Source: Guptibacillus hwajinpoensis
GTDB lineage: Bacteria > Bacillota > Bacilli > Bacillales > Guptibacillaceae
Length of the DNA: 64,000 nucleotides
Assembly: GCF_001039475.1 (NCBI RefSeq)
Contig: NZ_LELK01000001.1
Location: 1,452,819-1,516,818, forward strand
Direction of reading: 5' to 3'
The position numbers were made by a program, and so were the translations under genes. Below are positions 25,264-34,177 of this stretch, in pieces. Below the pieces are notes generated by a model that searched no databases, was not told where the DNA came from, and saw only the letters and a list, made by a program, of their open reading frames with translations. How positions within the stretch are numbered: the stretch's first letter is position 1; each line of letters starts with the position of its first letter.

Positions 25264-25554
25264 TACTTCCCCCTTGATCCAACATATGGTAAGTTCAATA
25301 GCTTTTATCTACAAATTGAACCCCTTCACTTCCATATAGCTCTCGAACTCGATTTTGTAGTATGTAGTAGTCCATTCCTTTTTAGGTGGATACTCAAACC
25401 CCACCTTTTTAAATCGGTAAAAAAACAGCCTAAATTTAAATAATTAATTCAATATCCCCTTCCATAATATCCCTCAATTTTCCTCTACCTGTTTCACCCT
25501 ATCATCAGTTTACCTTTATGTCAGTATATTCATTGTTAAATTAGAAAATAAAAT
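25264..25554. other. Intergenic stretch with no recognisable feature
   Basis: AT-rich, short frames only without ribosome binding sites. It ends at an R2 element. Confidence 0.5.
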
Positions 25555-25696
25555 GGTTATGTTAGCTCATATTGTTGATTTCTCGATTTTTGGCTCATTC
25601 GAGTGAAACCTCAGTTTCACTCGCCTTTCAGCTCTGCTGATTGGTCACCAAAGGGCGTAAATGAGCCAAAAATCAACACTGTTCATTAACCTAACC
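25555..25696. repeat. R2 MITE-like element, second full copy, 142 bp
   Basis: The same length and layout as the copy at 16258-16399: GGTTATGTTAGCTCATATTG left end, GTGAAACCTCAGTTTCAC internal hairpin and a right end reading GGTTAGGTTAATGAACAGTG in reverse. A target duplication is not clear in the A/T-rich flanks. Confidence 0.8.
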
Positions 25697-25708
25697 AAAA
25701 AATTAAAA

Positions 25709-25736
25709 AACCTGAAGCCACAGCTTCAGGTTTTGT
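25709..25736 (-). terminator. Terminator after the small membrane protein gene
   Basis: AAAACCTGAAGC / GCTTCAGGTTTT stem ending at the stop codon of the gene at 25737. Confidence 0.8.
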
Positions 25737-25991
25737 TTATATAAAGAGTGCTAAAATAGCCGCAAGTATGCCAAACACTATCGCAATAATATACCATATA
25801 ATGGAAAGTATAACAATTGTCCATCCGATTCCTTTACGACCTGTTTGAATAAAGTAAATACCTAGAACGATCGGTCCAATAATTAATCCAATAATCGCCC
25901 AGAAAAATGCACTTTTATCACGCTTTCTTGCATCCATAAATAAATAAATGGCAATAGCAATATTAATAATAAAACCAAATGACAGCTCCAT
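25737..25991 (-). CDS. Small membrane protein, unknown
   Basis: An 84-residue protein with three hydrophobic segments; the first loop is DARKRDKSAF. GAGGTGAG lies before ATG 25991; longer starts lack a site. The composition resembles small phage-shock-like or transport-accessory proteins of bacilli, but no assignment is possible. Confidence 0.65.
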   Translation of the reverse strand: MELSFGFIINIAIAIYLFMDARKRDKSAFFWAIIGLIIGPIVLGIYFIQTGRKGIGWTIVILSIIWYIIAIVFGILAAILALFI

Positions 25992-26214
25992 AAGCTCACC
26001 TCGCTTCTCTTCAAAATGATTCCCTAACAAGTGTGCCATTAAACAGGTAAACAAGTACGCTAAATAATTTATTCGGCGCTTCTAGTTTATGTGTGTTATT
26101 CACTATTTACTGTTCTTATCATCCCTCCTTACGTCTATTTCTATATGAAGTTTATACAGGGAATTAAAGGAAAAAAAGAGTGTGGAATCTATAATTTTAA
26201 GAGTACTTTGGAAA

Positions 26215-26242
26215 TTGCACTTTGCTAGATTAGGATTATAAT
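26215..26242 (+). promoter_or_regulatory. SigA-type promoter of the Rex-like gene
   Basis: -35 TTGCAC (26215-26220), 16-base spacer, perfect -10 TATAAT (26237-26242). Confidence 0.75.
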
Positions 26243-26279
26243 AGAGTGGTAAGCGTACTAGCTAGACGGAGGTAATAGT

Positions 26280-26909
26280 ATGAACAAGGAAAAGAATAAA
26301 CTTCCAAATGCGACGATTAAACGTCTCCCACTCTATCTCTCTTATTTGAAAAGCGTTAAGAAGTCTGGACAGAAAGCCATTTCTTCTGTGGAGCTTGGGA
26401 ATGCTCTTAATCTTAAATCTGATCTTGTGAGAAGAGACTTCTCTAGAATTAAAGCACCCGGTCGGAAAGGGTCAGGATATGAAGTTAAAAAGCTCATCAA
26501 TCACCTTCATCATATCGTTAATGAGAATGCAGAAACAGAAGCTGTTTTAATTGGTGCCGGACATTTAGGAACAGCGTTACTTCATTACAATCATCTTAGG
26601 AAAGCATCTCCTAAAATAAAAATGGTTTTTGACAACAATCCTAACGTTGTAGGTAAAACCATTGCAGGGGTACCTGTCTATCATATTGATGAAATTCCAG
26701 AGCGTATAACACCAGGAATAACAGTTGCTATACTCGCAATTCCTGCAGCTTCGGCTCAACTCATATCAGAAACTCTAACAGAGTCTGGCATCTTGGGAAT
26801 TATGAACTTCTCATCTGCTTATCTTAAGCTACCATCAAACATCCATCTTCAACAGATTGATTTAGCGAAGGAACTTGATACTCTAGCTTTTCTAATCAAT
26901 TTCTTATAA
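26280..26909 (+). CDS. Divergent Rex-family redox-sensing repressor
   Basis: A 209-residue protein with the Rex layout: N-terminal winged helix (IKRLPLYLSYLKSV to SDLVRRDFSRI), Rossmann domain with GAGHLGTALLHYN near 92-104, FDNNP and a C-terminal swap helix. Rex proteins sense NADH/NAD+ and repress fermentation and respiration genes. The DNA-contact segment reads RIKAPGRKGSGYEV where canonical Bacillus Rex has YFGALGKRGYGY, so this is probably a paralogue with altered operator preference. It has a strong promoter of its own. The symbol is left blank because it may not be the main rex. Confidence 0.82.
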   Translation: MNKEKNKLPNATIKRLPLYLSYLKSVKKSGQKAISSVELGNALNLKSDLVRRDFSRIKAPGRKGSGYEVKKLINHLHHIVNENAETEAVLIGAGHLGTALLHYNHLRKASPKIKMVFDNNPNVVGKTIAGVPVYHIDEIPERITPGITVAILAIPAASAQLISETLTESGILGIMNFSSAYLKLPSNIHLQQIDLAKELDTLAFLINFL

Positions 26910-26981
26910 CTAAAAGACAAATGACGAGTGTTATAACTCGTCATAATTCACATAGAAAAACGCCCATCAATAGGATGAGCG

Positions 26982-27896
26982 CTACAGGTGCTTTAGAAAA
27001 TCAGACTCAGAAATAATTTCAATAGCATGTCCCTCTGCAAGCAACATTTCGGTTCGTTCTATCTGACTGTTTCTTTTACCATTCATATAATCACGAAATG
27101 TCGCATTTCCCACAATAAGGTAGTTCGTCGAAGCCTCTACATTACGCTGCAACTTTCCTCCCCTATCTACTATACGCTGAACAGCTTCCTCTCTTTTCAT
27201 CGCTTCTAGCTTACCTGTAAACACGATATGAGACTGGTAGAACAGGTGGGTTGTATCGACTTCAGAAGTAGCAGCTACATACGATTCTGACTGCTTCTTT
27301 GCTCGGCGTTTGTTGTTTAATTTAGCAGGTTCATAGCTTGTATCAAACATCATTCCGTTCATTGTGTTCGTTTTCTCAACAAGTTCTTTCACATTGTTTG
27401 CTTGTAATTCTTCTGCTGCCTTTAGTAGAATTTGTGCAGACGCTCGTGCATCATCTAATGCATGGTGATGCTCCAGTTCAATTCCTAGATAATCCGACAC
27501 TACATTTAATTTATATCGAGGCAACGTCCACGTCTTTTTCGATATATTCACTGAGCAATTGTAGGCAAGCATCGGGTAAGGAAGATTGTATTGATCAAGA
27601 ACCGCTCGCAATACGCTCATATCGAACTGAGCATTATGTGCTACAAGAAACTTCCCTTCTAGCAACTCACGAATTTCTCTTTCCCAAAGAACATCGAACT
27701 CCGGTGCATCAGCAACGTCCTCTTTCGTAATCCCGTGAATGCTGACATTGATACTAGCAAAATAGTTTTGCTTTGGTTTAACTAAACGATAGTACTCTCT
27801 TTTCAGCTTTCCCTTTTCATATTCAACAAGTCCAATTGAACACACACTACCTCTAGACGAATTAGCCGTTTCAAAATCTAGCGCTACAAAATCCAT
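26982..27896 (-). CDS. DEDDh 3'-5' exonuclease fused to a BRCT domain
   Basis: A 304-residue DnaQ-like protein. Exo motifs are DFETA (about 6-11), AHNAQFD near 85 and HHALDDA near 144, so all DEDDh acidic residues and the His are present. After a basic linker, residues 225-304 form a BRCT domain (HIVFTGKLEAMKREEA, GGKLQRNVEASTNYLIVG) like those of DNA ligase A. Likely role: DNA repair or RNA/DNA end trimming. AAAAGGAGTG precedes ATG 27896. Confidence 0.9.
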   Translation of the reverse strand: MDFVALDFETANSSRGSVCSIGLVEYEKGKLKREYYRLVKPKQNYFASINVSIHGITKEDVADAPEFDVLWEREIRELLEGKFLVAHNAQFDMSVLRAVLDQYNLPYPMLAYNCSVNISKKTWTLPRYKLNVVSDYLGIELEHHHALDDARASAQILLKAAEELQANNVKELVEKTNTMNGMMFDTSYEPAKLNNKRRAKKQSESYVAATSEVDTTHLFYQSHIVFTGKLEAMKREEAVQRIVDRGGKLQRNVEASTNYLIVGNATFRDYMNGKRNSQIERTEMLLAEGHAIEIISESDFLKHL

Positions 27897-27969
27897 CGCT
27901 TCACTCCTTTTTATACATCTATAAATCTATCTTAAAAGGTTCTGATTCGATCGTCCAACTTTTTGTTTT

Positions 27970-28200
27970 AGGCTCTTAGCTAAAAATTGTTCCTCCTGAA
28001 AGTATTTTTATTAAAACATTTTTAGCTTATATACGTGGTGATTTCCGCTCCAGGATGCTCGCTTTCCGCGGGGCGGGCGGTGAGCCTCCTCGTCGCTTAC
28101 GCTCCTGCGGGGTCTGTCCCGCTAATCCCGCAGGAGTCGAACATCCTTCCGCTCCAATCAGCGAAGTGTGGTTGTTTACACAAAACCTCTTTCAAAAACA
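27970..28200 (+). repeat. R1 repeat, long form with full GC-rich core
   Basis: Left end AGGCTCTTAG, then TTCCGCTCCAGGATGCTCG, the complete GC-rich core (CGCGGGGCGGGCGGTGAG ... TCCCGCTAATCCCGCAGG) and CATCCTTCCGCTCCAATCA. The core is bounded by a direct repeat of TTCCGCTCCA and an inverted repeat GGATGCTCG/CGA(G/A)CATCC. The rest of the gap to 28308 shows nothing further. Confidence 0.85.
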
Positions 28201-28308
28201 ACTATCTTAAGCTTAGAAGTCTAAGCGTGTGATAAGCCTCTGGCTAATACCGCTAAAGTCGAGCATCTTGGACTACGCTTATAACAACCATGTTTACGAA
28301 AGCTAAAA

Positions 28309-28333
28309 AGAGCAGCTGATATCATCAGCTACT
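28309..28333 (-). terminator. Terminator of the phospholipase-D-like gene
   Basis: On minus, AGCTGAT / ATCAGCT stem followed by GCTCTTTTTAGC. Confidence 0.65.
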
Positions 28334-28341
28334 CCTCAAAC

Positions 28342-30303
28342 CTATTGTACGGTGCCTCCAGCTTGCGTATAACGTGCGTTAAACTCCTGGACGAACTGGT
28401 TGGTAATGTTTGTGTCGTGAATAATAAGCATATTCTCATCATTTATGTCATTACCGTTTGTACTCCAGTTTGTTGACCCTACAATGACTGTAGGATCACT
28501 GTTCGTATCCGCATCGATTAGCATCGTTTTACTATGAAGCTTACGAGACTCTGCGTCCTTATAAACAGGTGCTGCATTTGCCCAGCGAGTATTCGGATTG
28601 TTCGTGCTTCCTGTTACCGTTTGACCTGTCATCTCAATACTTGCAGACCACCATTGGTTCCAGAAGCTACTGTCAAAAACCCCTTTTACATCAAAACCAG
28701 TTAGCGTTCCTTGCTGATCTGTGTATGAGCCTTCCCATTTATTCTTTAACTCATCAACAAGAGCCTGATCACTCCATGCAAAAATAGTGAAATACGTGTT
28801 AAGATCAGCTTCCAATTTCACGAGCTCAGCCATATAGTCTACTGCATTGTCGCCAGGTGAGAAATATACTTCCATTTTCTTACCACCAATTGTAAGCTCA
28901 TGCACTGTGTTATCTGTTTTACGTGAGCTAAAATCTGCATTCTCAATGTTGGGTGATAACGTATTGCTACCCCACATTTCATTGAATTCTGTTTCATAAA
29001 TACCAGCAAGTTCAGAAGAATTCACTTCAACAACATGCTGCTGGTTACCGTCCAAGATGCCATTCTGCATATTCTCATCCGTCCCATAAAGACCTGTCAC
29101 AGTAAAGTTCCAGCTACCAGTAAATACCCACTTATCATCCACAATGGCAAATTTATTGTGCATTTGCGTGCCAGGAGAATAATACGAACCATCGCTTTGC
29201 ACTTCTGCATCAACGAATAAGTAGCCTGTCATCTCTGTATTACCGACCATTATTGTTTTCTGTGGAAAATCATCAGGTGATGATGGTAGTCCGTGATCTG
29301 CTCGTTTTGCTTGATCTTCAACTGCAAGCATAGGGGAATCAGAAAGGATTGTAATGTCATCAGAAGTTCCAATCACCATATCTTTTCCTCGTACCATTTC
29401 TTCAACGTATAGTCTCATTATTTCAAATCGTTCTACATAATGAGGGTCTGACGCATCTTTTGCATCTGCAATAACTCGTACATCAACGCCCTCAGCAGCT
29501 TTAGTAACCAATGCATCTACTACTCTAGGTAAATTAATTTCATATGTAGCAAAATCAATACTAGTTGTCGCACCATTTATGCGATTTAGTAAACGATCTT
29601 CAAGATTCACATTATAATTCGCTTCATTTCCTGGAGAAGCGTATTGGTCGAGCGCGCATTTATTGAAATAGACATTGATGGCATCAGGAGCGTTTGAAAC
29701 CTGATTCAAATGTTCAGTTGTATCTGTACATGCGTTACTAGGAGAACCTGCCCCAGAGTTAGCCGCGCCAGGAGTTCCGATTCCTTCAGCGTAACTTCCT
29801 GTTGAAGTAACCCAGTTCGATGCATCTGTACCGCTTCCATTCGAATCAATCCGTGCCATTGTTGCTTTAGTATCATTATCACCACTATGCCAAGCATCAA
29901 CGTTGTCGATTAACGCGCCACCTGAATCTCTTAACTCAAGTACTTCTCCTGTATTCCCCATTGCTCCGCTATAAATCTCATTGGCAGAAACTTCAGTAAC
30001 TGTACGATCATCTGTTCTTTCAAGTAGATAGTATCCATTTGCAGGAATCGTACCGGTTAATGGAATAGCTGGACTACCATCTGTAGCAGCCAAGTTCCAC
30101 CCATCTAATGAAACAGCTGAGCTCGTATTGTTATACAGTTCAACCCACTCATCATTGTAATTCGCTGTCGTCCCCATCCATGCAATTTCGTTAATGACAA
30201 CTTCACCAGTGCTCGCTGCCTCAGCAGTTGGAGCTGGAAATGCAGGTGCAGTCATCGTCAGTGCTAGACTTGCAGTAGCAAGTAGTTTAACCAATTTCTT
30301 CAT
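28342..30303 (-). CDS. Secreted lamin-tail plus phospholipase-D-like nuclease/lipase
   Basis: A 653-residue exported protein. Signal peptide (to AEAA, about residue 30); lamin-tail domain about 33-175 (VVINEIAWMG, NDEWVELYNNT, LDGWNL); two PLD half-domains. The first HKD is MHNKFAIVDDKWVFTGSWNFT, the second KLHSKTMLID with GSTNWSTNGND, so both catalytic histidines are present. Members cleave phosphodiester bonds in DNA or phospholipids outside the cell; lamin-tail domains accompany secreted nucleases. It is a lone gene with its own terminator. Possible role: nucleic-acid scavenging. Confidence 0.88.
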   Translation of the reverse strand: MKKLVKLLATASLALTMTAPAFPAPTAEAASTGEVVINEIAWMGTTANYNDEWVELYNNTSSAVSLDGWNLAATDGSPAIPLTGTIPANGYYLLERTDDRTVTEVSANEIYSGAMGNTGEVLELRDSGGALIDNVDAWHSGDNDTKATMARIDSNGSGTDASNWVTSTGSYAEGIGTPGAANSGAGSPSNACTDTTEHLNQVSNAPDAINVYFNKCALDQYASPGNEANYNVNLEDRLLNRINGATTSIDFATYEINLPRVVDALVTKAAEGVDVRVIADAKDASDPHYVERFEIMRLYVEEMVRGKDMVIGTSDDITILSDSPMLAVEDQAKRADHGLPSSPDDFPQKTIMVGNTEMTGYLFVDAEVQSDGSYYSPGTQMHNKFAIVDDKWVFTGSWNFTVTGLYGTDENMQNGILDGNQQHVVEVNSSELAGIYETEFNEMWGSNTLSPNIENADFSSRKTDNTVHELTIGGKKMEVYFSPGDNAVDYMAELVKLEADLNTYFTIFAWSDQALVDELKNKWEGSYTDQQGTLTGFDVKGVFDSSFWNQWWSASIEMTGQTVTGSTNNPNTRWANAAPVYKDAESRKLHSKTMLIDADTNSDPTVIVGSTNWSTNGNDINDENMLIIHDTNITNQFVQEFNARYTQAGGTVQ

Positions 30304-30429
30304 GATGTGTCCTCCCCAGGAAATAAAATGCGTACTAATTCATCTTACATAATTCGACGAATTTTTTATATGATTTTCGTTTAAATAGTTTGTAAATTTT
30401 AAATTCACAAATAAAGGCAATCCATTTGT

Positions 30430-30459
30430 TTGAATATTTTTCTAATCATTGACAATAAT
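30430..30459 (+). promoter_or_regulatory. Likely promoter of the rhodopsin gene
   Basis: -35 TTGAAT (30430-30435), 18-base spacer, -10 AATAAT (30454-30459). It predicts a transcript start near 30466. Confidence 0.5.
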
Positions 30460-30489
30460 GGGTAACACGCTATGAAATCGGGGTGGACT

Positions 30490-31173
30490 ATGACTTCATT
30501 TGAAATTTCACTATACTATTTCTATTTTGTTGTAATGATCGGTGCCGCTATCTACTTTTTTATTTTGAGTCGACAACCAAAAAGTGTGCCGCTTTATGAG
30601 TACGTTATTGCGATGATGATCACTTCCTGGTCAGGTGTTGCTTACTTATCAATCTCACTAGGACAGGGATTCATAGAACTGCCAGAGAAAACCATCTTTT
30701 TTGCCCGATATCTGGATTGGGTTGTTTCTACACCTCTTCTATTGCTGTCTCTTGCCTTAACGGCCATGCACTACGAAGTAAAGAAAAACAAAGTTCTTAT
30801 TGCATCCATTGTCGCAGCAGATGTATTTATGATACTAACAGGCTTAATTGCAGATTTCTCTCCAGACTCTCTAAAATACATCTGGTATTCTCTTGGTATG
30901 ATTGCCTTAGTCATCATTCTGCTTATTACATGGATTCCATTAAAGAAAATCGCAGATCGTCACGAACATCTTTCTAAACATTACAAGCGCGTTGCCCTTT
31001 ATCTCACAATCTTCTGGGTCATGTATCCTACCGCATGGATACTCGGTGCTTCTGGTATCGGTGTGACCCAAGGACTCGTTGATACATTAGCTTTTGTTAT
31101 TCTGCCTATTTTCTCAAAAGTTGGCTTTGGATTACTAGATCTCCATGGTTTACGAAAACTTAAAACAAAATAA
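30490..31173 (+). CDS. Microbial (type I) rhodopsin, Anabaena sensory rhodopsin-like
   Basis: A 227-residue seven-helix retinal protein. Helix C reads ARYLDWVVSTPLLLLSLAL: Asp76 is the counterion position (BR Asp85), Ser80 replaces BR Thr89 and Ser87 replaces the proton donor Asp96. Helix F has WVMYPTAW; helix G has retinal Lys210 in FSKVGFGLLDLHGLRKL. BR Asp212 is Pro206 here, and Asp217 is present. Pro206, Lys210 and Asp217 coincide in residue and number with Anabaena sensory rhodopsin as I recall it, pointing to a photosensor rather than a pump. Start 30490 aligns with the ASR N-terminus; ATG 30472 is the alternative. No soluble transducer or retinal-synthesis gene is in the window. Confidence 0.93.
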   Translation: MTSFEISLYYFYFVVMIGAAIYFFILSRQPKSVPLYEYVIAMMITSWSGVAYLSISLGQGFIELPEKTIFFARYLDWVVSTPLLLLSLALTAMHYEVKKNKVLIASIVAADVFMILTGLIADFSPDSLKYIWYSLGMIALVIILLITWIPLKKIADRHEHLSKHYKRVALYLTIFWVMYPTAWILGASGIGVTQGLVDTLAFVILPIFSKVGFGLLDLHGLRKLKTK

Positions 31174-31179
31174 AACGCG

Positions 31180-31218
31180 AAAAGCACCTAAACTGAAAAT
31201 GTTTAGGTGCTTTTTGGT
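31180..31218 (+). terminator. Terminator of the rhodopsin gene
   Basis: AAAAGCACCTAAAC / GTTTAGGTGCTTTT stem with T-rich tail. Confidence 0.85.
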
Positions 31219-31251
31219 GCTTTCATTTTCTTTCAGAATCTAATTAACATA

Positions 31252-32004
31252 CTATTTCACGGCTTTAATGATCATCGTTGTAGGGAATTTCCTCGCTTTA
31301 TACAGAGAATAATATCGGTCAGAAATTGGAACCTCTCCTTCTTTATCAATCTCAGAAACGTCACTTTCAACCACTTCTTGGATCGTGAATCCCGCTTTTA
31401 TCAGTTCATTAATATATGTACTCATTTTTCGTTTCTGAATCACCATCGTCGCATCCTCACCTTTGAAATTCAAAAACGTATGAGGACCTTCTTCTTGATA
31501 AGAACCATCAAGTGTAATCTGACCGTTTTTGCTTTTTAAATGAACATAAAGTGGGTGATCCCAGCTGAAAATAAAGCTCCCACCTTTTTTTAAATACTGA
31601 TAGATCAGGTTAAACGTTGCTTCCAAATCAGTCGTCCACCCAATTGCAAAGATGGAATATACTACATCAAAGTATTCCACTGGCAACCCAATTTCTTCTT
31701 CCATTGGTGCACAGTAGAGATAAGTGGTGAGATCTGCTAGTGTTTGTTCCGCTGTATGTTTCTGATTCAGAGACAAATCAACACCCCACAGCTCACTCGC
31801 ACCTCTGTTCGCCATGTACCGTAACGAATGCCCACTGCCATAGCCAATTTCAAGCACTTTCTTATGTGTTAACTCTCCAAGCAAGTTAAGCTCATCCTCT
31901 GTTTGGGCTAATGGCCCGTAACTTGGTAGAGCATCAACACCATTGAAATGGTGTGCAACTGTATTCCAGCTTTCTTTATTTTGATTAAGCACTTCTTTTT
32001 TCAT
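31252..32004 (-). CDS. Class I SAM-dependent methyltransferase
   Basis: A 250-residue methyltransferase: SAM-binding motif VLEIGYGSGHSLRYMA near 56-72, acidic residue in LWGVDLS, then FDVVYSIFAIGW. The N-terminus NKESWNTVAHHFNGVDALPSYGP is typical of small-molecule methyltransferases of bacilli. Substrate unknown. GGAGGGAG precedes ATG 32004. Convergent with the rhodopsin gene. Confidence 0.85.
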   Translation of the reverse strand: MKKEVLNQNKESWNTVAHHFNGVDALPSYGPLAQTEDELNLLGELTHKKVLEIGYGSGHSLRYMANRGASELWGVDLSLNQKHTAEQTLADLTTYLYCAPMEEEIGLPVEYFDVVYSIFAIGWTTDLEATFNLIYQYLKKGGSFIFSWDHPLYVHLKSKNGQITLDGSYQEEGPHTFLNFKGEDATMVIQKRKMSTYINELIKAGFTIQEVVESDVSEIDKEGEVPISDRYYSLYKARKFPTTMIIKAVK

Positions 32005-32101
32005 TTTGATCTCTCCCTCCAACTGCTAGTTCGAGATTGGATTAGAAAGGTCCTTTATTTTTCTTTCAGTAATAGATTCTAGATTTAATAGAAAACGTTA
32101 T

Positions 32102-32220
32102 ATAAAAAGTCTCTTATCTAAAAGATTGTTGCATTTAAAACAATTGTTGAATAAAACACTACACTTCGCTGATTGGAGCGGAAATCACCCCATTCTTAGA
32201 GCAAAAACGTCTATGAAAAA
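32102..32220 (-). repeat. R1 repeat lacking the core (empty form)
   Basis: On minus it reads CATAGACG...GTGATTTCCGCTCCAATCAGCGAAGTGTAG...AATCTTTTAGATAAGAGAC. Only one TTCCGCTCCA is present and the whole core between the two direct-repeat copies is missing. Confidence 0.7.
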
Positions 32221-32229
32221 AACATAAAA

Positions 32230-32254
32230 AAAGAGAACAGGTTATCCTGTTCCC
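32230..32254 (-). terminator. Terminator of the symporter gene
   Basis: On minus, GAACAGG / CCTGTTC followed by TCTTTTTTT. Confidence 0.8.
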
Positions 32255-32262
32255 TTCAATCA

Positions 32263-33453
32263 CTAACTTATTTTTGCTACGTTTTTGGCGGATTTCTTTT
32301 CTGATGTTAGACGATCAACTAGCCCTGACAGTGCACCATCGCCTGTTACGTTAGTAGCCGTACCGAAGCTGTCCTGTGCAAGATAAAGAGCAATCATAAG
32401 AGATACCATCGTTGCATCAAAGCTAAGCATGCTTTCTAGTAAACCAATGGCAGCCATCACTGCCCCACCTGGCACACCAGGTGCTGCTATCATTGTAATA
32501 CCAAGCATCAATACAAACGGAATAATCGATGCGAAAGTTGGATCTTGTCCATTTAGCAGCATGACTGCCATTGCACACGACACAATTGTTATTGTGCTTC
32601 CTGAAAGATGAATCGTTGCGAGTAAAGGAACGCTGAAATCAGCGATCTTGTCACGAACACCATTCTTCTTTGTCTGTCTCAGCGTTACTGGAATAGTTGA
32701 AGCTGATGACTGCGTACCAAGCGCTGTGAAATACGCTGGCATCATACCTTTCAGAAGTTTCAATGGATTACGGGATGTCGCTGCACCCGTTACACTATAT
32801 TGAATCAAAAGCATAGTCAGATGAAGCAAAATAATCATAACGAATACTTTCGCAAAAACACTAAGAATCGTTTGAACTTGTCCTGCGCTTGTCATGTTCG
32901 CAAAAATCCCTAAGATGTGAAGCGGAAGAAGCGGGATAATAACAAAGCTAATCACTTTCTCAATAATGGTTCTAAATTCAACCATGACACCTTTCAGCTG
33001 GTTGCCTTTCATAGCAGCCATTCCAAGCCCAAGTGTAAAGGCGATAACAAGCGCCGTCATGACACCCATCACAGGCGGGATCTCAACTTCGAAGAATGGT
33101 TTTAATAACGATTCTTCAGGGTTCGCCATTTCAGACGCAACGCCACCTGTTTCTAGGAATAAAGGATAGAGATTCCTAGCGGCGAAGAATGCAAGTAAAC
33201 CTGCAAGAAATGTAGATAAATACGCTACGGTAGTCGTAATACCAATTAACTTTCCCGCTCCTTTTCCAATCTCACCAATACCAGGTGCAATGAAGCCAAT
33301 GATGATAAGCGGAATCGCGAATCCAAGAAAGTTACCGAAGATTCCGTTGAATGTTGCAAAAAATCGAACAACCCAATCGGGAAAGTACGCTCCAATCACA
33401 ATCCCAAGCGTAATGGCGATAAGTATACGTGGTAAAAGTCCAATTCTCTTCAT
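32263..33453 (-). CDS. Dicarboxylate/amino-acid:cation symporter (DAACS family)
   Basis: A 396-residue transporter of the GltP/DctA/SstT fold. The first re-entrant hairpin has GTQSSASTIPVTL (family serine-rich motif), and the binding helix has NVTGDGAL (NxxD-type). Family substrates are glutamate, aspartate, C4-dicarboxylates or serine/threonine with Na+ or H+. Sequence alone does not fix specificity. GGAGG precedes ATG 33453. Confidence 0.9.
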   Translation of the reverse strand: MKRIGLLPRILIAITLGIVIGAYFPDWVVRFFATFNGIFGNFLGFAIPLIIIGFIAPGIGEIGKGAGKLIGITTTVAYLSTFLAGLLAFFAARNLYPLFLETGGVASEMANPEESLLKPFFEVEIPPVMGVMTALVIAFTLGLGMAAMKGNQLKGVMVEFRTIIEKVISFVIIPLLPLHILGIFANMTSAGQVQTILSVFAKVFVMIILLHLTMLLIQYSVTGAATSRNPLKLLKGMMPAYFTALGTQSSASTIPVTLRQTKKNGVRDKIADFSVPLLATIHLSGSTITIVSCAMAVMLLNGQDPTFASIIPFVLMLGITMIAAPGVPGGAVMAAIGLLESMLSFDATMVSLMIALYLAQDSFGTATNVTGDGALSGLVDRLTSEKKSAKNVAKIS

Positions 33454-33602
33454 AGTGTCCTCCATACAAAAACATTTGTCCTTCTCAGATGTAATCTATT
33501 GTGTACTTTACTAAAAAAACCACACTCTAGCAAGGCATTTGTTTCAAAAAGTCCAAAATAGTTTTATTTCAAAACCTTTACCAAATTACCCCAATCACAA
33601 CA

Positions 33603-33645
33603 AAAGCGCAAGCTCACGGTCTCCCGTTAAAAGCTTGCGCTCGCT
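33603..33645 (-). terminator. Terminator of the lipoyl-like protein gene
   Basis: On minus, AGCGCAAGCT / AGCTTGCGCT with an inner ACGG/CCGT pairing and TTTTGTTG tail. Confidence 0.8.
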
Positions 33646-33681
33646 ATCCTTTATTTAATCAGACTAAGAGACTTGAATAGA

Positions 33682-33927
33682 TCAGTCACTTCCTGTTACA
33701 AAGTCATCTTCTTTCATTGATGCGAGAACAAAACCACCTGTTACACGATCGTTCTCTTTCACATGAAGTTCAGAAATTTCTCCGCTGACACCTAGCGTGA
33801 TCTTCTCTTGATTGCCCTGCCCGTTGCGAATAACAAACATTGGCTCCCACTCGTACACACGGGATGCATGATTGACAAATACTTTTTCAATTACTCCCTC
33901 ACATGGACAGACCACTGAACGATTCAT
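33682..33927 (-). CDS. Small barrel-sandwich (biotinyl/lipoyl-like) protein
   Basis: An 81-residue protein with two similar half-repeats: PCEGVIEKVFVNHASRVYEWEPMFVI and VSGEISELHVKENDRVTGGFVLASM. Each has the G-x-I-x4-V-x3-D/A-x-V-x3-G-x-V/L pattern of biotinyl/lipoyl or HlyD hybrid-motif domains. A lysine occurs in ASMKEDD but not at a canonical hairpin tip, so modification is doubtful. AAAGGGGAAA precedes ATG 33927. Function unknown. Confidence 0.65.
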   Translation of the reverse strand: MNRSVVCPCEGVIEKVFVNHASRVYEWEPMFVIRNGQGNQEKITLGVSGEISELHVKENDRVTGGFVLASMKEDDFVTGSD

Positions 33928-34177
33928 GAATTGTTTCCCCTTTCCAACTTGTAATCGTTCCTCATAGGAACAGTAGATTTCTATATATTCATGATATGTC
34001 TCACTTGCTTTTCTATGATGCGAAACATTTGAAACCTAAACCTTGCATCTATTTTACCTACTTTTTTGCATTTGACAACCCCAAATTTTTATTTAATTTA
34101 AGACGAATAAGACTTGTCCCAAAAGAAAACGCTTCCTCTATTCGGTTAATGAGGAAAGAACCCCTGATAAAGTGAAA

